Source of the DNA: an uncultured Bacteroidota bacterium
GTDB lineage: Bacteria > Bacteroidota > Bacteroidia > Flavobacteriales > Flavobacteriaceae
Direction of reading: 5' to 3'
Length of the DNA stretch: 64,000 nt
Assembly: GCA_902602415.1 (NCBI GenBank)
Contig: CACKQW010000005.1
Coordinates: 42,519-106,518, forward strand
Part shown: positions 55,432-62,086 of the stretch, one piece after another
Numbering within the stretch: position 1 is the first letter of the stretch
Layout: every line of letters begins with the position of its first letter
Notes under the pieces: model-generated
Databases searched by the model: none
What the model was told of the DNA's origin: nothing
What the model saw: only the letters and a program-made list of their open reading frames with translations
Program-made: the position numbers and the translations under genes

Positions 55432-56931
55432 GTGAGTGAAATTCGTGTAAGATTTGCGCCGAGCCCAACTGGGCCACTTCATATTGGGGGGCTTAGAACA
55501 GCGCTTTTTAATTATCTGTTTGCAAAGAAAAACAACGGTACTTTCCTGGTAAGGATTGAAGATACGGACAAAAAAAGGGAGGTCGCTGGGGCGGAAGAAT
55601 ATATTTTCAAATCCCTCAATTGGTGTGGGATGCAGGTAGACGAAAGAAGCTCTGACAACAGCCATCGACAGAGCAGCAGAAAAAAGCTTTATCAAGCCAA
55701 AGCAAAAGAGCTTATAAAAAGGGGGCTAGCATATTATGCGTTTGATTCTGAACAGGACCTTCAAAGATTAAGGGAAGAGTATCACGAGAAGAAAGAAACA
55801 TTTATTTATAACTGGAAAACAAGAAAAGAGCTCAAAAACTCGTTGACAATGAACAAAGAAGAAGTGGCGTCTATGCTTGCACAAAGCAAACCATTTGTTG
55901 TTCGATTTTTATGCCCAAGGGATAAAAAAGTTAATACTAACGATTTGATTAGAGGAAAGGGGAGTATCGACTCCTCTTTAATTGATGATAAGGTTCTGAT
56001 CAAAGCTGACGGAATGCCAACATATCATTTTGCGAATGTAATAGACGACAACATGATGAGAATATCCCACGTAATTAGAGGAGAGGAATGGCTTCCCTCT
56101 CTTGCCCTTCATATATTACTATATCAGGCTTTTGAGTGGGATCCTCCTAAATTTGCACACCTGCCATTAATTCTTAACCCAAATGGAAAAGGAAAGCTAA
56201 GCAAAAGGTCTGGAGATTCTTCAGGGTTTCCTGTTTTTCCGTTAAGCTGGGCAAAAGAAACCAAAATCGGCGGGTTCAAAGAAGCTGGTTTTTTACCTGA
56301 GGCCCTAAACAACTACATGGCTTCATTGGGATGGGCCGCAGAAAATGGGAAAGAAATTATGAGCATGTCTGAACTAATAAAAACCTTTAAACTTGAAAGT
56401 GTTGTTTCGGCGGCGGCGAATTTCGACTTCGGACGCCTGCAGTGGGTAAACCAAAAACATTTAACACAAATGTCAAACGATGCTCTTGCAGAAAAAATTG
56501 TTGAAATATCTCCTGAGACAAATCATGTTGAGAAAGGTAGACTGATGATTGCAATTGACTTAGTGAAAGAAAGAGCTGAAACTCTTTTAGACTTTTGGAG
56601 GCTTATGAAATACCTTTTTTATGCTCCAGAGGTATTTGAAGAAAAAGCTATTGTAAAACTTTCGGAAAAAAGTAAAGCAATTTTAGAACAAGGCGAGAAG
56701 ATAGCGTGTGCATCAGAAAACACTTCCATGTTAAATGAAGGTGAGGGCTTCATAGATGCCTGCTTGGGCTGGTGCGCTGAAAACAACATTAAAGCTGGCC
56801 AGCTAATGATGACATTTAGAATAGCATTTGTTGGGGGTCTACACGGAATAGATTTGAAAAAAATTGTCTCCTTTATTGGGCTTAAAGAAACCTGTGCTCG
56901 ACTTAAAAGGTTGAAGAAACTCCTTGGCTAA
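55432..56931 (+). CDS. gltX: Glutamyl-tRNA synthetase
   Basis: Charges tRNA-Glu. I take the GTG at 55432 (VSEIRVRFAPSPTG), which matches the usual start; an in-frame TTG at 55411 would add seven residues. The 499-residue class I enzyme has the HIGH motif PLHIGGLRTALFNYLFA, the FLVRIEDTD substrate segment, KADGMPTYHFANVIDD, HVIRGEEWLPSLALHILLYQAF and the KMSKS equivalent KLSKRSGD. The C-terminal helical anticodon domain is complete. It is divergent from ybeY. Confidence 0.97.
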   Translation: MSEIRVRFAPSPTGPLHIGGLRTALFNYLFAKKNNGTFLVRIEDTDKKREVAGAEEYIFKSLNWCGMQVDERSSDNSHRQSSRKKLYQAKAKELIKRGLAYYAFDSEQDLQRLREEYHEKKETFIYNWKTRKELKNSLTMNKEEVASMLAQSKPFVVRFLCPRDKKVNTNDLIRGKGSIDSSLIDDKVLIKADGMPTYHFANVIDDNMMRISHVIRGEEWLPSLALHILLYQAFEWDPPKFAHLPLILNPNGKGKLSKRSGDSSGFPVFPLSWAKETKIGGFKEAGFLPEALNNYMASLGWAAENGKEIMSMSELIKTFKLESVVSAAANFDFGRLQWVNQKHLTQMSNDALAEKIVEISPETNHVEKGRLMIAIDLVKERAETLLDFWRLMKYLFYAPEVFEEKAIVKLSEKSKAILEQGEKIACASENTSMLNEGEGFIDACLGWCAENNIKAGQLMMTFRIAFVGGLHGIDLKKIVSFIGLKETCARLKRLKKLLG

Positions 56932-57023
56932 TCCAAAGCTAGACATTGTAATTTCTTCGTTTTTTATAAGGAAGAAACTGGGATTTTAATTATATTAAAG
57001 GCTTAACATAAAAACCTATAATT

Positions 57024-57959
57024 ATGATTTTCTATACTATAATGTTGCCAATAATAATTGGACTTCTTTTCTTTACTTTTTTCATTGTAAAACAACAGTC
57101 TGCAGCAGTAGTTGAAAGGTTTGGAAAATTTGTTAGTGTTCGTCAATCTGGATTACAAATTAAAATTCCAATAATTGACAGTGTTGCGGGAAGACTAAGC
57201 CTAAGAATTCAACAATTAGATGTTGTTGTTGAAACAAAAACAAAGGATGATGTTTTTGTGAAGCTTAAAGTTTCGGTCCAGTTTAAGGTTATTAAGGAAA
57301 AGGTTTATGACGCCTTTTATAAGCTTGACAACCCGGGAGATCAAATAACTAGCTTTATTTTTGATGTTGTTCGTGCAGAAGTGCCCAAGCTAATTCTGGA
57401 CGATGTGTTTCTTAAAAAAGATGATATTGCAATAGCGGTTAAGTCTGAGCTTCAAGACGCCATGACTGAATATGGTTTTCAAATAATCAAAACTCTTGTC
57501 ACAGATATTGATCCAGATGCTCAAGTAAAAGAATCCATGAATAGAATTAACGCGTCGGAAAGAGAGAAAGTTGCTGCACAATTTGAAGGAGAGGCTCAAA
57601 AAATCCTAATTGTGGAAAAAGCAAAAGCAGAGGCGGAAAGCAAAAGGCTACAAGGGCAGGGTATCGCCGATCAAAGAAGAGAAATAGCGAGAGGGCTCGA
57701 GGACTCTGTGAAAGTTTTGAATGGGGTTGACATCAACTCTCAAGAAGCTTCAGCGTTAATTGTTGTAACACAACATTACGACACATTGCAGTCTGTTGGA
57801 GCGGAGTCAAACAGCAACCTTATCTTATTGCCAAACTCGCCTCAAGCCGGATCTGAAATGCTTAATAATATGGTTGCTTCCTTTACAGCTAGCAATCAAA
57901 TAGGCGAGGAGATGAAAAGAGCAAGAATGAAAAAGCAAAACAAAGACGAAAAAGAATAG
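57024..57959 (+). CDS. SPFH domain/stomatin-like membrane protein (QmcA-type)
   Basis: A 311-residue protein with one N-terminal membrane helix (about 4-22), then a stomatin/SPFH domain: QQSAAVVERFGKFVSVRQSGLQIKIPIID, LSLRIQQLDVVVETKTKDDVFVKLKVSVQFKV, FIFDVVRAEVPKLILDDVF. A long Ala/Glu/Lys coiled coil follows (about 175-235, REKVAAQFEGEAQKILIVEKAKAEAESKRLQGQGIADQRREIARG), then a short tail. Relatives form membrane microdomain cages and regulate proteases such as FtsH. No NfeD partner is adjacent. It is a lone gene between gltX and convergent glnS. Confidence 0.92.
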   Translation: MIFYTIMLPIIIGLLFFTFFIVKQQSAAVVERFGKFVSVRQSGLQIKIPIIDSVAGRLSLRIQQLDVVVETKTKDDVFVKLKVSVQFKVIKEKVYDAFYKLDNPGDQITSFIFDVVRAEVPKLILDDVFLKKDDIAIAVKSELQDAMTEYGFQIIKTLVTDIDPDAQVKESMNRINASEREKVAAQFEGEAQKILIVEKAKAEAESKRLQGQGIADQRREIARGLEDSVKVLNGVDINSQEASALIVVTQHYDTLQSVGAESNSNLILLPNSPQAGSEMLNNMVASFTASNQIGEEMKRARMKKQNKDEKE

Positions 57960-57962
57960 GGT

Positions 57963-59642
57963 CTAGCTTTTTTTAGACCATGAGTCTCTTAGCCCGACGG
58001 TTTTGTTAAAAAGAGGTTTTCCCTTTGAGGTGTCTGGGTCAACTATGAAATAGCCTTTTCTTTGAAATTGAAATCTTTCTCCCGCCTTACTTTCATTAAT
58101 TGAAGGCTCAGCAAAAGCCTCAACGGTTGTAAGAGAGTTTGGATTAAGGTCTTGCATAAAGTCCCCCTCTGGGTTTGAGCCAGGAGACTCTTTCATAAAG
58201 AGCCTGTCATACATCCTAACAGAAATTTTATGGCTTTCTTTGCTTGAAACCCAATGTAAGGTTCCCTTAACTTTTCTTAAGCTTTCGGGGGAGCCTGTTC
58301 CGCTTTTGCTTTTGGAATCATACTCACAAAGAACTTCAATAACATTGCCATTATTATCCTTAACGCAGCCAATGGCTTTAATAATATATGCGCTCTTCAA
58401 TCTAACCTCCTTGTCAATACTAAGTCTAAAAAACTTTCTGTTAGCAGTTTCTTTAAAGTCCTCTTGCTCGATGTAAAGGTGTTTCGAAAAAGGGATTTCT
58501 CTTGTACCAGCACTTGCATCCTCTGGATTGTTTTCGCTAGGCAAAAACTCCGTCTTATTTTCAGGATAATTTACTATAGTAAGCTTTAATGGGTTTAAGA
58601 CAACCATTTTTCTTTTTGCAATCTTGTTTAAATCTTCTCTTGCACAAAACTCCAACAATGATACATCTATAATATTTTCTCTTTTTGCAATTCCTACTTT
58701 TTCAACAAAGTTTCTTATTGATGCTGGTGTATATCCTCTTCTTCTTAATCCTGAAATTGTTGGCATTCTCGGGTCGTCCCATCCTGAAACGATAGCGTTT
58801 TCAACTAGCTTGGACAGTTTTCTTTTGCTCATAATAGTGTAGCTTAAATTCAGCCTTGCAAATTCTCTTTGCTTAGGTCTAATTTTAAGCTTTTGTGAGT
58901 CTGAAGGAAGAGAATCTAAAAACCACTCATATAAATCACGGTGGGGCTTAAACTCCAAAGAACAAAGGGAGTGAGAAATCTGTTCTATATAGTCACATTG
59001 GCCGTGTGCCCAATCATACATCGGATAAATATTCCATTTGTCAGCGGTTCTATGATGAGCCTTGTTTAGTGCCCGATAAATTACTGGATCTCTCATCAAC
59101 ATGTTCGCATTTGACATATCAATTTTCGCTCTGAGCACATGCTCTCCTTCTTTCACTTTTCCTTCTTTCATCTTTACAAACAAGGAGGTGTTTTCTTCAA
59201 TAGACCTATTGCGGAAAGGACTGTTTTGACCAGGTGTTGTTGGTGTTCCTTTTTGAGAAGCTATTTCTTCAGAAGTTTGAGAGTCTACATACGCCTTTTC
59301 AATGCTTATTAAATAAAGGGCCCAATCATAAAGTTGGTCAAAATAATCTGACGAATATGTTACCTTTTTCCAACTATAGCCAAGCCAGCTAATATCGTTT
59401 TTTATTGCATCTACAAACTCTTGTTCCTCTGCTGCAGGGTTTGTGTCATCGAACCTGAGGTATACTGGAGCTTCATATTGAATTCCCAGGCCAAAATTAA
59501 GCCCAATTGCTTTCGCATGTCCAATATGCAAATATCCGTTGGGTTCTGGCGGAAATCTAAAGCAAAGGCTTCCTCTGTCTAATCCAGAACTAATATCTTT
59601 GCTAATAATTTGCTCTATAAAATTCTGCCCTTTATTTTCCAC
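57963..59642 (-). CDS. glnS: Glutaminyl-tRNA synthetase
   Basis: Charges tRNA-Gln directly. The 559-residue class I enzyme begins with GTG (MENKGQNF). It has the HIGH motif RFPPEPNGYLHIGHAKAI, RFDDTNPAAEEQEFVDAIK, YPMYDWAHGQCDYIEQISHSLCSLEF, LSYTIMSKRKLSKLVE (KMSKS equivalent) and the beta-barrel anticodon domains ending in RFQFQRKGYFIVDP. A TAACTTTG element lies 25 bases upstream. Direct GlnRS alongside gltX means this organism need not make Gln-tRNA through GatCAB. Confidence 0.97.
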   Translation of the reverse strand: MENKGQNFIEQIISKDISSGLDRGSLCFRFPPEPNGYLHIGHAKAIGLNFGLGIQYEAPVYLRFDDTNPAAEEQEFVDAIKNDISWLGYSWKKVTYSSDYFDQLYDWALYLISIEKAYVDSQTSEEIASQKGTPTTPGQNSPFRNRSIEENTSLFVKMKEGKVKEGEHVLRAKIDMSNANMLMRDPVIYRALNKAHHRTADKWNIYPMYDWAHGQCDYIEQISHSLCSLEFKPHRDLYEWFLDSLPSDSQKLKIRPKQREFARLNLSYTIMSKRKLSKLVENAIVSGWDDPRMPTISGLRRRGYTPASIRNFVEKVGIAKRENIIDVSLLEFCAREDLNKIAKRKMVVLNPLKLTIVNYPENKTEFLPSENNPEDASAGTREIPFSKHLYIEQEDFKETANRKFFRLSIDKEVRLKSAYIIKAIGCVKDNNGNVIEVLCEYDSKSKSGTGSPESLRKVKGTLHWVSSKESHKISVRMYDRLFMKESPGSNPEGDFMQDLNPNSLTTVEAFAEPSINESKAGERFQFQRKGYFIVDPDTSKGKPLFNKTVGLRDSWSKKS

Positions 59643-59666
59643 AATAAATTGTTTTTAATAAGTTTA

Positions 59667-59674
59667 CAAAGTTA
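59667..59674 (-). promoter_or_regulatory. Candidate -7 element (TAACTTTG) of glnS
   Basis: Exact TAnnTTTG match on the minus strand, 24 bases upstream of the glnS GTG start, in the divergent gap with folB. Confidence 0.4.
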
Positions 59675-59689
59675 TCAAAAGAATAGTTA

Positions 59690-60058
59690 ATGAAAGGTAC
59701 GGTAAAAGTTGAAAATCTTAAAATTTTTGCATATCACGGTTGCATGGACGAAGAGGAGATTATAGGAAGTGATTATGTTGTTAACATAACAGCTAGCTGC
59801 ATGATGTCTGAAAAAGCTTTTGCTGATGATATAACAAAAACTGTGGACTATGTCGAATTGGCCAGAATAGCAAAAAGAGAGATGGCCATTCGTTCTAAAC
59901 TTCTAGAATCTGTTGCTAAAAGAATTTCGAAAAGCTGCTTCAAGGAGGTTCCTTTAATTGACGATCTTTTTGTTTCAATTTCAAAAATCTGCCCACCAAT
60001 TAATGCAGACGTTGAGGCTGTAACAGTTGAAATCTGTGAAACGAGAGACGCTTATTAA
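59690..60058 (+). CDS. folB: Dihydroneopterin aldolase
   Basis: Folate synthesis: cleaves 7,8-dihydroneopterin to 6-hydroxymethyl-dihydropterin and glycolaldehyde. The 122-residue tunnel-fold protein starts VKVENLKIFAYHGCMDEEEIIGSDYVVNI, where YHG...E is the family hallmark, and has TVDYVELARIAKREM and LLESVAKRISKSCF in the middle. The catalytic Lys position near the end (ISKICPPI) is present. It is divergent from glnS and lies just before tRNA-Cys. Confidence 0.92.
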   Translation: MKGTVKVENLKIFAYHGCMDEEEIIGSDYVVNITASCMMSEKAFADDITKTVDYVELARIAKREMAIRSKLLESVAKRISKSCFKEVPLIDDLFVSISKICPPINADVEAVTVEICETRDAY

Positions 60059-60068
60059 AAATTTGTTC

Positions 60069-60076
60069 TAAATTTG
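60069..60076 (+). promoter_or_regulatory. Candidate -7 element (TAAATTTG) of tRNA-Cys
   Basis: Exact TAnnTTTG match ending 10 bases before the tRNA 5' end and 10 bases after the folB stop. Confidence 0.45.
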
Positions 60077-60086
60077 CGCTCCCTAT

Positions 60087-60157
60087 GGCGCCTTGGCCGA
60101 GTGGCTAGGCAGAGGTCTGCAAAACCTTGTACGGCGGTTCGAATCCGCCAGGCGCCT
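60087..60157 (+). tRNA. tRNA-Cys (anticodon GCA)
   Basis: A 71-nt cloverleaf: acceptor GGCGCCT/AGGCGCC, D arm from GCCG to GGC, anticodon arm GGTCTGCAAAACC with anticodon GCA, and T arm GGCGG/CCGCC with loop TTCGAAT. The discriminator is T, as expected for Cys. CCA is not encoded. A strong terminator follows directly. Confidence 0.96.
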
Positions 60158-60161
60158 CAAC

Positions 60162-60192
60162 AAAAAACCCCTAAATTAAATAGGGGTTTTTT
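60162..60192. terminator. Bidirectional rho-independent terminator
   Basis: A perfect 12-bp stem, AAAAAACCCCTA with TAGGGGTTTTTT, closed by a 7-base loop. A T run follows on both strands, so it can end the folB/tRNA-Cys transcript and the opposing transcript of the SnoaL-like gene. Confidence 0.9.
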
Positions 60193-60212
60193 ATTTATTA
60201 AAAATATTTGTG

Positions 60213-60719
60213 TTATTCTGATGATGCAGCAACTGCATTCATTTCTTCAGTAAATGAAGCAGAATCATTGAACAAAGATGAGCTTGCTACTTTTCCATCT
60301 TCTCCCCAAAAATAAACAACATGCGTTGGAACATTATATGTTTTTCCGCTTGCCTTTCCTGTTCCAGTCCAAGTAAACCAAGCAAGCGTTACATCGATCG
60401 TTGGATAAGACGATGTCTGAACAAATGCTGTTCTTGCATTTTCTCCGTCTCCCCATGATAGGCTTATATCATCAAAAAGCTCATGATGCATGGCAAGATT
60501 TTTTACATTTTCCTGAATTGGAATAGAATCAAGACTGTTGAGATATACAACAGCGTCTTCAGCATATAAGCTTTCAATCGCTGCTCCGTCATTTTGCATG
60601 TAAGAGTCGTATACGCTTAAAATTGCCTGTGATTTTGGGTCATCAAAGCTAACCGTAATTCCTTGATTACAGCTAAACATAGTAAAGGCAACTAAAGCAA
60701 CTAGTAAGATTTTTTTCAT
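60213..60719 (-). CDS. SnoaL/NTF2-fold lipoprotein
   Basis: A 168-residue lipoprotein with signal MKKILLVALVAFTMFSC (lipobox MFSC, Cys17). The mature part is a nuclear-transport-factor-2-like cone fold: ILSVYDSYMQNDGAAIESLYAEDAVVYLNS, then a sheet with VTLAWFTWTGTGKASGKTYNVPTHVVYFWGEDGKVA. This matches SnoaL-like/DUF4440-type proteins. Such folds bind small ligands, with or without catalysis; no catalytic signature is evident. It ends 20 bases before the bidirectional terminator on its own strand. Confidence 0.78.
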   Translation of the reverse strand: MKKILLVALVAFTMFSCNQGITVSFDDPKSQAILSVYDSYMQNDGAAIESLYAEDAVVYLNSLDSIPIQENVKNLAMHHELFDDISLSWGDGENARTAFVQTSSYPTIDVTLAWFTWTGTGKASGKTYNVPTHVVYFWGEDGKVASSSLFNDSASFTEEMNAVAASSE

Positions 60720-60779
60720 TATAAATTGTGTTAATTGATTAAAGTTGAAAGATATAAATAATTTTTCAAAGCTGTATTA

Positions 60780-61397
60780 TTAACTTCCTTTAACAATTAA
60801 TACAACTCCGGAAACCATTAAAATTATAGAAATTATGGTATTTACTATTAAAATACCTCTGGAGGTAAGAAGGTTTTTAAATCGATTTGCAACCGAGATC
60901 TTTATTAGGTCTGTAGCAAAATACGATAAAAGCACAATAGCAAAAAAAAGAGAGAAATCAGTAAATGATTTTCCAATTGCGGGAGAAGAGACAATTAAAA
61001 CTCCTCCCCAAAAAATAAATACACCTACGTTCAGAATATTAATTGCAAAACCCTTGGCAACTAAGCCAAAATAATTTTCCTTAAACTGTTTAATTTTTGG
61101 TTGTTTTTTATTTTTTCTTCTTCGATTAATCCAAGAAAAAATTCCGTATAAGAATAGTATTGTTCCTCCTAAAACGAACAAACCTTGTCTATTACTTTCA
61201 TCTTCCAAAAGTTGAAAACTTCCTAAATAACAAATTAATATAAAACAAGTGTCTGCAATAATTACTCCTAGGTCAAACGCTACAGCTGCTCGAAACCCTT
61301 TAGTGATGCTTGTTTCAAGCAAAACCCAGAACACTGGACCCATGATAAATGCTGTAAAAAATCCTACGGTGACTGGTGTAAGTAGATTAAAGTCCAC
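60780..61397 (-). CDS. LysE family translocator
   Basis: A 205-residue protein with six membrane helices of the LysE/RhtB exporter family, which moves amino acids or related compounds outward. It opens with LLTPVTVGFFTAFIMGPVFWVLLETSITKGFRAAVAFDLGVIIADTCFI, where GPVF and the helix-2 G-x-x-x-A/D pattern are standard. A Lys/Arg-rich cytosolic loop (NRRRKNKKQPKIKQFK) divides the two halves. The substrate is unknown. It lies 5 bases after the GIN-domain gene and about 60 bases upstream of the SnoaL-like gene on the same strand. Confidence 0.9.
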   Translation of the reverse strand: MDFNLLTPVTVGFFTAFIMGPVFWVLLETSITKGFRAAVAFDLGVIIADTCFILICYLGSFQLLEDESNRQGLFVLGGTILFLYGIFSWINRRRKNKKQPKIKQFKENYFGLVAKGFAINILNVGVFIFWGGVLIVSSPAIGKSFTDFSLFFAIVLLSYFATDLIKISVANRFKNLLTSRGILIVNTIISIILMVSGVVLIVKGS

Positions 61398-61402
61398 AGA
61401 AA

Positions 61403-62074
61403 TTAATACAAATAAATAACGGATCCCCCGAGGGATACTTTTTCTGTTATTCTTTCTGTCTTGCTGTGAACATTTATTACTCCGCCAACTCTTGCAATAG
61501 CTTCTAAGCTTGATTCAGCTCTTACATCTACCATAGATCCGGAGAGTGCAGAAACCTCTCCATCCTCAATAACCATATTTCTTGCATTAATTTGTGATCC
61601 GGTAGCCGAGGATGCTTCTAAATATGTTGAAGAGCCTCGAAGGGTTATTTTTGCTCCTGCTGTGGACGTTACGCTTATTGAATTTAATTCTACAGGAATA
61701 TCAATTCTTGATCCTGTGTGTCCTTTTATTTTTAAGTCTGCTTGTTTAATGGTGTCTTTTGAAAAAATATTTGATCCTTCGTGAGCAATAAAAGAGTATA
61801 TGCTTTTATAATAAAGCTTTACCATTGTTCTGTCACCTGAAAATCTTTTTTGTACATTCATCCTAATTTTAAGATTTCCGTTTTTATTCTTAACTACAAC
61901 AAATCTTGTGTTTTCTCCCGATGCTTCAACTTTATTTTCATCGGACTTAATTAATTCTACATTGATCCCATCATAAATTGAGAGTTTTGTAAACTCCCCA
62001 AGGGTTCTGTTAATTTCTTCTTGCGATACTAACAGAGATGGAATGATTAAAAGGGTAAGTATAAATCTTTTCAT
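61403..62074 (-). CDS. Exported head-GIN domain protein (DUF2807)
   Basis: A 223-residue protein with a signal peptide (about 1-17, ending LLVSQ) and a right-handed beta-helix-like domain typical of DUF2807/putative auto-transporter adhesin head GIN proteins. The start FTKLSIYDGINVELIKSDENKVEASGEN is the family hallmark, followed by rungs such as GHTGSRIDIPVELNSISVTSTAGAKITLRGSSTYLEASSATGSQINARNM. The function is unknown; the family is abundant in Bacteroidota envelopes. It lies 12 bases after rnr and 5 bases before the LysE gene on the same strand. Confidence 0.88.
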   Translation of the reverse strand: MKRFILTLLIIPSLLVSQEEINRTLGEFTKLSIYDGINVELIKSDENKVEASGENTRFVVVKNKNGNLKIRMNVQKRFSGDRTMVKLYYKSIYSFIAHEGSNIFSKDTIKQADLKIKGHTGSRIDIPVELNSISVTSTAGAKITLRGSSTYLEASSATGSQINARNMVIEDGEVSALSGSMVDVRAESSLEAIARVGGVINVHSKTERITEKVSLGGSVIYLY

Positions 62075-62086
62075 AAAATAAAATTA

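Noticed and set aside
56952..56977. Hairpin TTTCTTC/GAAGAAA after gltX as a terminator
   Set aside because: The loop is long, the stem is AT-rich and no T run follows; too weak to list.
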